The notes under the pieces are model-generated. The model did not search any database, was not told where the DNA came from, and saw only the letters and a list, made by a program, of their open reading frames with translations. A stretch of 64,000 nucleotides of DNA from Methanoregula sp. (GTDB lineage: Archaea; Halobacteriota; Methanomicrobia; Methanomicrobiales; Methanospirillaceae): assembly GCA_028679185.1 (NCBI GenBank), contig JAJRBZ010000038.1, forward strand, positions 1 to 64,000. The letters are read 5' to 3'. The position numbers and the translations under genes were made by a program. Shown in pieces: positions 48,901 through 58,193 of this stretch (its first letter is position 1; every line of letters starts with the position of its first letter).

Positions 48901-51128
48901 GAATGGCGGCAGAGATCATAGATCTTTTGCGCGGTCTTTTCCCCTATACCTTTTATTGCTGATAATTCCCGCAGTTCGGCATTTGCAATTGCCTGCACGG
49001 ATCCCAGGTGATTGAGCAGCAGGCGGGCGTTTTTCATACCTATCTCGGGGAATGCAGAAATGATATACTCCTGTTCCTGTCGGACAGAACGGTGGGATTT
49101 ATTCGGGTGAATCTTCCTCACACCCCGCTCGCTATCCTCGCGTTTTGCGAGAACAAACAGCATGTTTGCAGTATCTTTTTCATCACGGGTGAACAATAGT
49201 GAGACCCCCATATCAATAGTAAGTGCGGCAAGCACACCCTTAATCGCGTTTGGATGAATGTCACGCTGGGTGTACAAATCTCCTCCCTCAATAATCACAA
49301 CCGGGCGAGGTACAACTTCAGCCATTGCTTTAACCTGTCCAAGTAAATCCCTGTTAATTAATGTATCAACAAAATCACGGGCTGTTTTTCGCTCGATAAG
49401 GATCCGGTCACCAATTGCATAATCACCATGGGGAAGTCGTTCGAGCCTGATAGCGGCACCCAGTTCTGAGAGCACCTCCACAACTTTTGAAGATGTCTCG
49501 CGATCGTCGATGACAATTCTTGGTCCCTGAACAGTGAACTCATCGATACTTGCCTGTTCGGGCTGTGCGTGTTTTTGCTGTAAAGGAGGTGTGTTGACCA
49601 GTGCCCGCATGCTCTTATGCATCATGGTCTCTTTACTCTGACTGACATGCCGGAAGACTTCATCTGAAGTCCCTTTTGTAACAAGAACAACCACCCTGCC
49701 AGCCCGTGACCTGCCTGTCCTGCCTTTGCGTTGAATGGAGCGGATTTCAGATGGGACTGCTTCATAAAAGATCACCAAATCAGTTGAAGGCACATCAAGA
49801 CCTTCCTCACCTACTGAAGTCGCGATCAGGACTTTAAACTCACCTTCACGAAATCTTGTCAATGCTGCGATCTGTTTTTTTTGTGAGAGGCCTTTCTCGG
49901 CATCTTTTGTGGCCTGTCCCACAAAGCGTTCGCAGGGAATACCATTTTTCACGAGGTAATCCACCAGGAGCTGAACAGTATCCCGGTAGGTAGCAAAAAT
50001 AATGATCCGGCTGTCCGGATATGTTTTCATTTGTTTGCGTACCAGTTCCAGTGTGATATCAGGTTTTGGGTGAAGTTCCTTCGTCCATTCAAACGTCCGT
50101 TGGAAAAGTTCCCGAAAGGATGGATCCTTACTCAGGCTCTGGCTTGCCTTACTTCCCCCGGATCCTGTACCTTCAGCAACCAGTTTGGTAAGATACCCTT
50201 TCAGTACTTCGCTTCCCTGGGACTCAGCAAGCGTAATCGCGTGCTTAAGCTTCATGCATGCAGCGTATACAGATGCTGCCGAATATGCCACAGGGTCATG
50301 GCTGGCGATACGCTGCTGGATCTGAGCGTTTATGGAATTCAGTGCTTTCATTGTCAGTTTCTCGCGTTTTGGTACAGTAAAGTGAAGTGATGAAAGCAGT
50401 GCAAGACGCTCATCTATAAGTGCATTGATAACTGATACAGCTGCTTTAAGTTCCCCGGGAAGATCGATACCAATATATTCAATATCCCGCTCGAATACAT
50501 AGGGGCGGACATCGGGATCATTTTCTGTCCGGTTTTCTATATGCGTTATGCCCAGATTAGTGCACACCTCCTGCACTTTTTCCTGAACACCTCCCGGCGA
50601 TGCCGTCATTGCAAGAATCAGGGGTTTATGTGCAGTGTTGAGATACCTTTGTGCAAGAAATACATACGCATAATTTCCAACTGCGCGATGACATTCATCA
50701 AAAATAAGAAGTGTTACATCCTCAAGCGTGTAGCGTCCGGCAATAAGGTCATTTTTTACCACCTGGGGTGTTGCAAGAATTACCGTAGCCCGGTTCCAGT
50801 CAATTGTGCGCTCATCCGGAGGTGCTTCACCGGTGAACATGACAAAAGGTGAATCTTGCGAATCCTCATGTCTTTTTGCGAGAAGGTAGCGTTCAAAAAA
50901 ACGCAGGTGCTGCTCTACCAGTGGTTTTGTAGGAGCGAGCATAAGCATTCGTCCTCCTTCGTTATAGAGCCGCGACGCAGCAACAAGGAGCGCGACGGCA
51001 GTTTTTCCAAGACCGGTTGGCAGGATAACCATCGTATTTGCATCCAGTGCCCGCATCGCGATAGAGAGCTGGTACTCCCGCGACTCAATACCTTCAGGTT
51101 TGATGAGGGGGTGGCTGATGAAGCTCAT
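48891..51128 (-). CDS. hef: Hef-type helicase-nuclease (FANCM/XPF relative)
   Basis: This 745-residue protein joins a superfamily II helicase (Walker A LPTGLGKTAVA at about 38, motif II LIFDECHRAVG, motif VI QRKGRTGRSRAG) to an XPF-type nuclease with the ILIERKTARDFVDTL catalytic signature (about 580) and a C-terminal helix-hairpin-helix pair. Archaeal Hef processes stalled replication forks. It lies 5 bases after glyS, so the two are probably one transcript. Length is near that of other Hef proteins, so all three domains appear complete. Confidence 0.93.
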   Translation of the reverse strand: MSFISHPLIKPEGIESREYQLSIAMRALDANTMVILPTGLGKTAVALLVAASRLYNEGGRMLMLAPTKPLVEQHLRFFERYLLAKRHEDSQDSPFVMFTGEAPPDERTIDWNRATVILATPQVVKNDLIAGRYTLEDVTLLIFDECHRAVGNYAYVFLAQRYLNTAHKPLILAMTASPGGVQEKVQEVCTNLGITHIENRTENDPDVRPYVFERDIEYIGIDLPGELKAAVSVINALIDERLALLSSLHFTVPKREKLTMKALNSINAQIQQRIASHDPVAYSAASVYAACMKLKHAITLAESQGSEVLKGYLTKLVAEGTGSGGSKASQSLSKDPSFRELFQRTFEWTKELHPKPDITLELVRKQMKTYPDSRIIIFATYRDTVQLLVDYLVKNGIPCERFVGQATKDAEKGLSQKKQIAALTRFREGEFKVLIATSVGEEGLDVPSTDLVIFYEAVPSEIRSIQRKGRTGRSRAGRVVVLVTKGTSDEVFRHVSQSKETMMHKSMRALVNTPPLQQKHAQPEQASIDEFTVQGPRIVIDDRETSSKVVEVLSELGAAIRLERLPHGDYAIGDRILIERKTARDFVDTLINRDLLGQVKAMAEVVPRPVVIIEGGDLYTQRDIHPNAIKGVLAALTIDMGVSLLFTRDEKDTANMLFVLAKREDSERGVRKIHPNKSHRSVRQEQEYIISAFPEIGMKNARLLLNHLGSVQAIANAELRELSAIKGIGEKTAQKIYDLCRHSYN

Positions 51129-51133
51129 AAGTT

Positions 51134-52873
51134 TCAGGTATTTGCAAGGGAAGCAAAGGAGATCTTTCCATCCACAAGGCCCCTGATTGTTTCAGGTGAC
51201 TCAGGGATTGCTATGCGTACTTGTTTCATGGTGTCACGATCCCGGAGTGTTATCGTATTGTCCTCTTTGGTATCGTAATCAACCGTGATCGCAAATGGCG
51301 TGCCTATCTCGTCCTGGCGCCTGTAACGGCGTCCGATTGCGCCGCTGTCATCATATTCAGCGAGTATACCCGTCTTATGTAATTTTTGTGTAATTTCGTA
51401 TGCTATACTATCAAGGCCGTCACGGATCATGAGCGGAAAAACAGCGACCTGAACAGGAGCGACTTTTGGTGAAAGGCGCAAAACGGTCCTGGTTTCACCA
51501 TCTGCTATGTCCTCATCATATGCCTGTTCCAGAACTGCGTAGCACATCCGGTCAATCCCGTACGAAGGCTCGATCACGTGAGGGACAATATCCTCCCCGC
51601 GTATTTCAATTACTTCATCGCGGACTTCGAACAGACTGGCAGGAATATGGATTTTTTCACCTTCTATCTCGATGTCTGCCCCTTTCTGCGTAGGTGTTGC
51701 GGTTTTGAGCGCAGCAAAGATCGCATTTGCTTTTGCACGGTACTGTTTGCCAAGCACGCTCATGTTCGGGATTATTCGCCGGCATTCGGTTTTCTTTGGC
51801 TTATCATACTGAATGAACACCGTCATTGGGCTGCCACTTTGTGTTGCATGAGCGTTTAAATCATAGTCTGTCCTGTCTGCAATACCTACTGTTTCCACCC
51901 AGCCAAAACGCCGGGAAAATACTTCAGCGTCCCAACAGTCAGTCGCGTAATGCGCCCGTTCATCAACAAGGTGCTGACGGAACCGTAATCGTTCCGGTTT
52001 AATTCCGATTGTGACCAGAAGATCATGAGTCAGAGCGACGTAATAGGCAACATACTCGTTGGCGATTATACCTCTGGCAACAGCTTCCTGCATCGAGATT
52101 TCTACAGGTCCTTCGCATTTCTGCTGCTGGACATGGGTAAGCAATGGCATCCGGTAATCCGCGTAGCGTCTGAATGAAGGGTGACGGTTTTTCTCATCCG
52201 GGTGGACAAAGATTTCTGCTTCTGCCTGAGTAAACTCACGGAGCCGGATCATTCCCTGCCGGGGCGAAATCTCGTTCCTGTAGGATTTGCCGATCTGTAC
52301 TGCCCCAAAGGGAAGTTTGTCCCGGTAGAACCTGAGGAGGCGCGCGAAATCAACAAACATTCCCTGGGCGGTTTCGGGACGCAGGTAACCAACTCTCTGT
52401 GAACCCGGGCCAATTGTCGTCGAAAACATCAGGTTGAAATTGAATACTTCAACATCTCCCAGCTCTGCTTCACACGAAAGGCATTTGCAGGATTTGATTG
52501 CTGCAGCGATGTCCTCATTTGTCATGACTGATGCGTTGCGAATATTTCCCCCTTCAGCAACATGGTCAGCTCGCAGGTATTCCTTGCAATGCGGGCACTG
52601 GCACATCTTATCAGAAAAGCCTTTCACGTGTCCGGATGCGATAAAGACATCCTCCTGTGCAATTGTCGGGCATTCGATCTCGTAATAACCTTCCCTTATG
52701 ACGTAAAAATCCCGCCATATATCCTCGATCCGTCGCTTCATCATTGCGCCGAGCGGACCGTAATCGATGAATCCCGCCACCCCGCCATAGCATTCCGAAG
52801 TGGGCCAGATAAATCCACGGCGTTTGGCAAGTTCCATCACGTTTTCAAAAACATCATTAGAAGCCGGTATCAC
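51134..52873 (-). CDS. glyS: Glycyl-tRNA synthetase, class II archaeal/eukaryotic type
   Basis: This 579-residue homodimer-type enzyme attaches glycine to tRNA(Gly). Class II motifs are visible: FIDYGPLGAMMKRR (motif 1 region), SYRNEISPRQGMIRLREFTQAEAEIF (motif 2) and EPSYGIDRMCYAVLEQA (motif 3). A zinc site is likely in MCQCPHCKEYL...CKCLSCE. The C-terminal anticodon-binding domain (about 465-570) includes GAIGRRYRRQDEIGTP. It starts with GTG at 52873. It forms an operon with hef. Confidence 0.96.
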   Translation of the reverse strand: MIPASNDVFENVMELAKRRGFIWPTSECYGGVAGFIDYGPLGAMMKRRIEDIWRDFYVIREGYYEIECPTIAQEDVFIASGHVKGFSDKMCQCPHCKEYLRADHVAEGGNIRNASVMTNEDIAAAIKSCKCLSCEAELGDVEVFNFNLMFSTTIGPGSQRVGYLRPETAQGMFVDFARLLRFYRDKLPFGAVQIGKSYRNEISPRQGMIRLREFTQAEAEIFVHPDEKNRHPSFRRYADYRMPLLTHVQQQKCEGPVEISMQEAVARGIIANEYVAYYVALTHDLLVTIGIKPERLRFRQHLVDERAHYATDCWDAEVFSRRFGWVETVGIADRTDYDLNAHATQSGSPMTVFIQYDKPKKTECRRIIPNMSVLGKQYRAKANAIFAALKTATPTQKGADIEIEGEKIHIPASLFEVRDEVIEIRGEDIVPHVIEPSYGIDRMCYAVLEQAYDEDIADGETRTVLRLSPKVAPVQVAVFPLMIRDGLDSIAYEITQKLHKTGILAEYDDSGAIGRRYRRQDEIGTPFAITVDYDTKEDNTITLRDRDTMKQVRIAIPESPETIRGLVDGKISFASLANT

Positions 52874-53113
52874 TCGTTACCACATCTTTGTTATTTCAAA
52901 TTGTGTAATTTAATTGTCCTTTGCTTATATTATAACTCTCGTCATAAGAGCGTGAAAAAATGGCAGGATTGAAGTGTTTGCTACGTGTTAATGGAATTTC
53001 ATTCGCTTAAAATTGAAGAAGGATGAAATGTTACTATTGAATAATTTAAAAATTGGAGTAATTAAAAAGAATACCAACCTCATTCTAATTATCAGTTACG
53101 TGGAGATGCTGCA

Positions 53114-53371
53114 ATGAGTCATTTTGTATTCCGGGTAAAAAATGATGTGGAACTAAAATCCCGTTTGTTATATTCCCTTCTTGGTGAGGACCCGTCATAT
53201 TCCGTTAAAGAATACAGGGAGGAACCCGATCCTGCAGACAATAATTATCAGATCATAAGTCTGACATCGTATGAAAAAGGTCCGTATTGCTATTTAAAGA
53301 AAATACTGAGTGAATATATGAAGAATAACGAACTCGAATGCCTGAATGTATTCTATTCAGATCGTTCCTGA
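53114..53371 (+). CDS. Hypothetical small protein (85 aa)
   Basis: This 85-residue protein starts MSHFVFRVKNDVELK and has an acidic Asp/Glu-Pro patch (EEPDPADNN). GGAGATG lies 5 bases upstream, so translation is credible. I do not recognise a family. Its codon usage looks ordinary. It has a wide intergenic region on each side. Confidence 0.55.
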   Translation: MSHFVFRVKNDVELKSRLLYSLLGEDPSYSVKEYREEPDPADNNYQIISLTSYEKGPYCYLKKILSEYMKNNELECLNVFYSDRS

Positions 53372-53496
53372 TAATACAATCAGAATGAATTGCATAAAAA
53401 AACAGATATGGATAAAATTTGTGTAAAAAATCCAGGCAGCAGTAAAAATTCTGCATTAATTTAAAGTTTTTTTGGTTGAACAATGCGTAAGGATAG

Positions 53497-53506
53497 CATT
53501 AAATAG
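53497..53506 (+). promoter_or_regulatory. Probable TATA box of the Cmi4-like gene
   Basis: CATTAAATAG lies about 50 bases upstream of the ATG at 53550, compatible with a leader of about 20 bases. The longer track start at 53472 would put this box inside the gene, which argues against that start. Confidence 0.4.
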
Positions 53507-53549
53507 AAGGCGAAGTATTGTATATCCTAATCCCATAACGGGGTATGCA

Positions 53550-54158
53550 ATGACTGAAGACAAACGTAAAGTACAGCTTCTAAAACTCTTCAGTACCATT
53601 TCTGGCAAGACAAAGATCGTTGAGCCAATGAAGAATATCCATGGTACACTTAGAGATAGTGACGCTATCGAACGCGAGGTTGCGCTCGTAATGAGAGAGA
53701 TTACAGAACAGGGAATCTTCAAAACCTCATTAAAACCTATCCAGCTGGCAAAACTTGTCACCTCGTTTTATGCCGGGAAGAATGATACTGAAATTGCCCG
53801 CCAGCTTGGTGATGAAAAGCTCAGCAAAACAGTCGCACGTGCCCGGGTGAGACTGAAACTCTTCCGTGAACTCGACTTCAAGATGCCTTTTGATAAGGAG
53901 AAGATGGAAAAACTGATCGACGCCGGTAAAACCATGAAAGAGGTTTCAGAGGAACTTGGTGTCAGTCCATCGACACTCCGGGAATACAGGCATGTGATAG
54001 AGGAGCAGGAAGATCCAACCATTGACCCGTATATTGACCGGGTCCGTGATGTTATGGAAGATCGTGATCTGTCAGAACAGATGACCCGAAGCGCGACTGC
54101 GGACAACCTCGGAGATTCCATCGATATCTCAGAAGCTGAACTGATAGATGTAGTGTAA
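53550..54158 (+). CDS. Cmi4-like (conditioned medium-induced) archaeal HTH protein
   Basis: This 202-residue protein resembles the archaeal conditioned-medium-induced protein 4 family, named from haloarchaea. It has two helix-turn-helix-like stretches: YAGKNDTEIARQLGDEKLSKTVARARVRL (about 85-115) and LIDAGKTMKEVSEELGVSPSTLREYRHVI (about 135-165). This resembles sigma-like or DNA-binding regulators, so a role in transcription is likely but unproven. The C-terminal tail is acidic. Confidence 0.8.
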   Translation: MTEDKRKVQLLKLFSTISGKTKIVEPMKNIHGTLRDSDAIEREVALVMREITEQGIFKTSLKPIQLAKLVTSFYAGKNDTEIARQLGDEKLSKTVARARVRLKLFRELDFKMPFDKEKMEKLIDAGKTMKEVSEELGVSPSTLREYRHVIEEQEDPTIDPYIDRVRDVMEDRDLSEQMTRSATADNLGDSIDISEAELIDVV

Positions 54159-54189
54159 AGGCAGCATTTCCCTTTACGCATCCCCCCCC

Positions 54190-54195
54190 TTTTTT
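54190..54195 (+). terminator. Oligo-T run after the Cmi4-like gene
   Basis: A C8 run followed by six T lies about 30 bases after the stop codon and would serve as a weak archaeal terminator. Confidence 0.35.
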
Positions 54196-54275
54196 AGAGA
54201 GCATTCACTCTTGAACAGCAATCACTCACCAATTCAAATGATAAATTTCATCCGAATGAAACATGATCTGTATGT

Positions 54276-54950
54276 ATGCAACTTACCTGGCTCGGGCATG
54301 CATGTGTCCTCCTCACCGGATCAAAAAAGGTCCTGATTGATCCTTTCATTGAAGGTGGAAGTGTTATCGGGACACAACCGGACATTGTTGCCGTTACGCA
54401 TGGGCATGATGATCATCTGGGTGAAACACTGGAGCTTTCAAAAAAAACCATAGCGATTACCGAAATTGCAAAGTATCTGGTATTAAAAGGAATCCCTGCC
54501 GAAGGTATGAATATTGGCGGAACGATATTCGTTGACGGAGTGGCATTCACCATGACTCCGGCAATCCATTCTACCTGGATTGAAGAGGGCGGGATCCCTA
54601 TTACAGGTGGAACTGCTGCCGGCTTTGTTATCCAAATGGATGGCGCCAAAATATATCATGCAGGAGATACCGCACTTTTTTCAGATATGAAATTAATCGG
54701 AAATCTGTATCATCCTGATGTCGCATTACTCCCGATTGGTGGCCGGTATACCATGGGTCCTGCAGAAGCTATGATTGCTGCGAATTTCATAGGTGCCAAA
54801 ACGGTCATACCTATTCATTATAATACCTGGGATAAGATCAGGGCAGATCCAATGCAATTCAAGACGGCTATTGAAAAGACTACAGATATCAGGGTAAGTG
54901 TACTGCGGCCCGGTGAAAGTATAATTATCGAAGATGGAAAAGTAACATAA
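54276..54950 (+). CDS. UPF0173 metal-dependent hydrolase (MBL fold)
   Basis: This 224-residue protein belongs to the metallo-beta-lactamase superfamily, UPF0173 group. It starts MQLTWLGHACVLLTG and has the metal motif THGHDDHLGET (about 48), with further His/Asp ligands in AIHSTWI, YHAGDTALFSDMK and PIHYNTW. The substrate is unknown, but members are usually hydrolases of phosphodiester, ester or lactone bonds. It is monocistronic. Confidence 0.88.
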   Translation: MQLTWLGHACVLLTGSKKVLIDPFIEGGSVIGTQPDIVAVTHGHDDHLGETLELSKKTIAITEIAKYLVLKGIPAEGMNIGGTIFVDGVAFTMTPAIHSTWIEEGGIPITGGTAAGFVIQMDGAKIYHAGDTALFSDMKLIGNLYHPDVALLPIGGRYTMGPAEAMIAANFIGAKTVIPIHYNTWDKIRADPMQFKTAIEKTTDIRVSVLRPGESIIIEDGKVT

Positions 54951-55051
54951 AAAGACTTAATAAAAATCTGAACACGGATATATTTTAAAAAAAATTACTG
55001 CGTATCACTAAAGACCAAGTTTTCATGATATCCCACATCTAATCAAAGGAT

Positions 55052-56008
55052 ATGATACTTCTGTGCAGGGCACACGTAATCACTATCGTCCCATGTATAT
55101 GCCTGATACTTGCTGCCACCGGATCTGCATCCGGTATGATTTCAGCGTATATGGGAGAAACTATTGACCTCCAGGGATATTCAGGCGGGAGCCCCACGAT
55201 ATATCTTTTCGTCACCGGGCCTAATCTGCCGGTAAATGGTGTTGCACTACATGATATCAGCGCCCGTGCAGATGAAGGGCATTTTACCATCGTCAGTGTT
55301 GATAATAATGATCGTTGGGATTACAGGTGGAGTACCAATGCAATCGGTGGGCGTCTTGACGCGGGAACGTATACGGTTTGGGCTGTGGACAGACCAAATG
55401 ACCTTTCAAGGCTTGCAGTTGCCGGTTACACAACAATAACTGTGATGCTTACGACTCCGACTGTTTCCGTTAGTACACCTGTTTATCCCGGTACACTCGA
55501 GCTTACTACCTCACCGGAAGGCGCTTTTGTAACGATCGGTGATGCATACCAGGGGCTCACTCCTCTGACAATACGGGGAATCGAGCCGGGAAGTTATCTG
55601 ATAACCTTCTCAAAAACCGGATATGTCACCCTTTCCACACCAGCGCGGGTGGAACCCGGAAAAACAACAGACATAAAAGGGATGCTCGATCCATCAACCG
55701 GTTCACTGGCGATTAATACGAGTCCGCCAGGCGCCCGAATCCTCATCGATACTGCTGAATGGGGAACAGCCCCGGTTGTGATCTCAAACCTTACTTCTGA
55801 AAACCACACGGTTACCGTGATAAAAGAGGGATATCTTACAGCTCAACATACCGTGCAGATTATTCACGGTCAGACGATACCTTGGGATGTCATGCTTGTT
55901 CCTGCTTCACTCACAACAGGAACATTACAGGCAGCTGGGAATGTACCGGGATTCCTCATGGGATTTGCCATCGTTATCCTGTTAGGGATATTCTATCGTT
56001 CACAATAG
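55052..56008 (+). CDS. Secreted or surface protein with two PEGA domains
   Basis: This 318-residue protein has an N-terminal signal peptide (VITIVPCICLILAATGSASG), an extracellular beta-rich region (about 30-140) that includes YLFVTGPNLPVNGVALHD, two PEGA domains (LELTTSPEGAFVTIGDAY and LAINTSPPGARILIDTAEWG, each with the SPxGAxxxxD motif) and a C-terminal membrane helix (GFLMGFAIVILLGIFY). It is probably anchored in the cell surface. PEGA domains are common in surface-linked proteins of Methanomicrobiales; function is unknown. Confidence 0.85.
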   Translation: MILLCRAHVITIVPCICLILAATGSASGMISAYMGETIDLQGYSGGSPTIYLFVTGPNLPVNGVALHDISARADEGHFTIVSVDNNDRWDYRWSTNAIGGRLDAGTYTVWAVDRPNDLSRLAVAGYTTITVMLTTPTVSVSTPVYPGTLELTTSPEGAFVTIGDAYQGLTPLTIRGIEPGSYLITFSKTGYVTLSTPARVEPGKTTDIKGMLDPSTGSLAINTSPPGARILIDTAEWGTAPVVISNLTSENHTVTVIKEGYLTAQHTVQIIHGQTIPWDVMLVPASLTTGTLQAAGNVPGFLMGFAIVILLGIFYRSQ

Positions 56009-56138
56009 CAACCATCACTGGAAAGCGGTCCGATGGAATTTTTTTCCATACATAAAAAAATTAATACTGACAGCGGAAAAATATACGTCTCTAACTATCA
56101 GAGAAATTATAGCCATAGAGACGGAATTTGTAAAGAGT

Positions 56139-56345
56139 ATGGATGCGTTTGAAATCCTGATGGTAATTGCACTCGGGTCCCTGGCAGGGACCGGAATCGG
56201 TATACTCATTGGATTAATAGTCAATACGCAGAAAAAAGAAGGTTCTGGAATTATCAGAAATGACAAAAATATTACAATCGGATTGATTATTCTATGCTCT
56301 TTCATTTGCATTGTCGTCATTGGGTATTTTTCGTTGTTTGATTGA
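56139..56345 (+). CDS. Small two-helix membrane protein (68 aa)
   Basis: This 68-residue protein has two hydrophobic helices (EILMVIALGSLAGTGIGILIGLIV and IGLIILCSFICIVVIGYFSL) separated by a charged loop with NTQKKEGSG. It is unrelated to the preceding PEGA protein as far as I can see. Confidence 0.5.
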   Translation: MDAFEILMVIALGSLAGTGIGILIGLIVNTQKKEGSGIIRNDKNITIGLIILCSFICIVVIGYFSLFD

Positions 56346-56832
56346 GTTCTGACTTCCCGACCAGTGTAGCAGGCTCAGGCATGTAATATTTATTGCATCT
56401 TTCAAGGATGAGGAGATATTCACAACCATGATACTGAAAAAGACAGCAAAACTCGCGAGAGGTAAAATTTCGTATTGCACCTTTTGATCAAAAGCGCATA
56501 ATCGCGTTCGGTTGGCATTTGGCAGGGGCGTATGTATGATATGTCTCCCCCTGAAAAACAATCCTTTAACACAATACGTTTTTCAATTTTATATGATACT
56601 ACCGGGCAGGCCTGCCGGACGGTCTGATCATCCAGGCCATGTCTGCAGAGCGTACTGCCCCCCCCTCTTTGGTGGCTCTTGTTCATGAATAAAAATAACC
56701 TGGTTGTCCTGAATTATGATCGGGATTCTGTCACTTCCTGAAGATCCCTGCCTGTCGGTGCAGATGAACTGGAGATACCACGACAACAAAAAACATATAT
56801 AGACATAGAATGATGACACATTGGTGTAAAAG
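56346..56832. other. 487-base gap before the DUF1059 gene
   Basis: No gene is supported; ORFs on both strands lack ribosome binding sites. There is a C8 homopolymer near 56657 and a palindromic GGCAGGCCTGCC near 56613. The DUF1059 promoter is at the end of the gap. Confidence 0.35.
56794..56801 (+). promoter_or_regulatory. TATA box of the DUF1059 gene
   Basis: CATATATA lies about 32 bases before the ATG, which would give a leader of a few bases. There is no ribosome binding site between. Confidence 0.45.
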
Positions 56833-56997
56833 ATGCCGTCCTTTGAATGTTTTGGTAAGAACTGTGGGTTTCATACTTCCGCTCCCTCCGAAGCTGAACT
56901 GATGACAAAAATTGCAGAACATGCAAAAACTGCACATAAGATGGATCCAATCCCGCCTGATATTTTGGTAAAGGTGAAGGCTGCAATTAAAAAGTGA
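56833..56997 (+). CDS. DUF1059 small protein (54 aa)
   Basis: This ORF is too short for the supplied track. It reads MPSFECFGKNCGFHTSAPSE and continues to VKVKAAIKK, matching the DUF1059 family of small Cys/His proteins: Cys at CFGKNCGFH and His at AEHAKTAHKMD form a likely zinc-type set. The family has no known function. A TATA box lies close upstream, consistent with a nearly leaderless transcript. Confidence 0.8.
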   Translation: MPSFECFGKNCGFHTSAPSEAELMTKIAEHAKTAHKMDPIPPDILVKVKAAIKK

Positions 56998-57066
56998 AAA
57001 TTCCGATATTTTCACACCTTCTTTTATATCTTGGATAAATCGGAAATTAATAAAGTTGGTTTAACT

Positions 57067-57276
57067 ATGGAGATTCACAAGATCGGAATTAATGCAATGC
57101 GGCACAAAGAGTTAATCAACCGACTGTCCGAGTTACTGGAGGTTTCCGGCATTGGTCCATATATCAGCACGTCAGAATTGATTGATTTGATCGCAGATGA
57201 ACCTACATTCACAAAAAAAGAATGCGTTTATCTTGGATTGTATCTGGCAGCAACGAATCAAGATGATAAACATTGA
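57067..57276 (+). CDS. Hypothetical small protein (69 aa)
   Basis: This is a 69-residue protein if it starts at the ATG at 57067 (EIHKIGINAMRHKELINRL); the track uses TTG at 57031 and adds 12 residues. It has an acidic helix (SELIDLIADEP) and a Cys in KKECVYLGLY. No clear ribosome binding site precedes either start. No family is recognised. Confidence 0.5.
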   Translation: MEIHKIGINAMRHKELINRLSELLEVSGIGPYISTSELIDLIADEPTFTKKECVYLGLYLAATNQDDKH

Positions 57277-57340
57277 TAATTTCTTTTTTAAAACTCATAG
57301 TGTTGTGGTGCGGTTCTGTTAATGGAGATGAGAATGAATT

Positions 57341-57553
57341 ATGGTTCGTCGTGTAGTTGATCTGGATGCTGCATATGTAAAAGCGTTGGGAAAAAAAAGA
57401 GCGTTATCCGATGAAAAAAAAGGTATAAACGGTTTTGTACTATCGAAAAAGAATGAAGAGCGGCTTGCAGCTGCAGCGCGTGTTGGTGAGTCAATAAATG
57501 ATGTGATCAGCCGGATTTTGGATGAGCGTGATGGAAAAAAAGATAAAGAATAA
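57341..57553 (+). CDS. Small basic protein, possible ribbon-helix-helix regulator (70 aa)
   Basis: This 70-residue protein has a basic N terminus (MVRRVVDLDAAYVKAL) and ends with AARVGESINDVISRILDERDG, whose second half resembles the last two helices of ribbon-helix-helix regulators. GAGATGAG lies upstream of the ATG. The RHH assignment is tentative; an antitoxin-like role is possible, but no toxin gene is next to it. Confidence 0.5.
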   Translation: MVRRVVDLDAAYVKALGKKRALSDEKKGINGFVLSKKNEERLAAAARVGESINDVISRILDERDGKKDKE

Positions 57554-58193
57554 CATATCTTGATTAAACTAAAAAAAGGTTTGTTTTTTTAAAATTTTGA
57601 ATTTAACCATTGGATTATCAGCATCCCAATAGCAGCATTTTGAGATGGATGAAAAAAGTGAAGAACTTTATTTCGCGTAATGTCGGAAGGTCTTCTGGTT
57701 TCGTGTAGGTTTGAACGTGGCATTATCCGATCGTTGAACGGGTTTTTGTTGCGATGCCAGCAACAATATATTTATTGATCGGGCAGCATCAATTTACAGA
57801 CCAGGCAATACTGCCAGGGAATTGCCAACCACTTTTGTATTTTATTTTTCGTGACCTTGATATGCGCCCGATGCATAGCTCCGTGGTTGTTCGGGCATTG
57901 CCTGGAAGACGACTTCATAGAATGGTATACCATTTTCAAAAGGATAAATTTAATCAGAAGGAGAAACAAAGAGATTTTGCATATTAAAAGACTGCGTTAT
58001 AATTTGTTTTCACTCCATATTACAATTAACAGCCAGTTACTATGGAGTAATACATAATGTAACGCAGAACGGTCAAGTAAGCCGTATATTAATAAATCCC
58101 TTAAAAAATGATAATTATCGGCAAAGACAAAGGAAGGGTTTAAAAAAGGTAATTTTTTACTATGTAGTCAGAAGAGGAGAAGTGAGACAAGCG
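57554..58193. other. 640-base AT-rich gap upstream of pcn, with terminators and a hairpin
   Basis: It starts with the AT-rich terminator-like AGGTTTGTTTTTTTAAAA (57577-57594). ORFs such as 57754-57987 have poor composition and no ribosome binding site. The centre holds the imperfect hairpin described separately. GTATATTAATAAA (58084-58096) and TTTAAAAAAGG (58139-58149) are TATA-like elements for pcn. Confidence 0.45.
57992..58067. repeat. 76-base imperfect hairpin between the small RHH-like gene and pcn
   Basis: Outer arms CTGCGTTA (57992-57999) and TAACGCAG (58060-58067) and inner arms ACTCCATA (58012-58019) and TATGGAGT (58041-58048) are each perfect inverted repeats of 8 bases. The 12- and 11-base spacers between them are also partly complementary, and the loop is 21 bases. 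This could be a structured RNA, a regulatory hairpin or a MITE-like insertion. I saw no second copy in the window. Confidence 0.6.

Noticed and set aside
57754-57987. 77-residue ORF in the gap before pcn
   Set aside because: No ribosome binding site, odd composition and overlapping ORFs in other frames; the region is better explained as noncoding with a hairpin.
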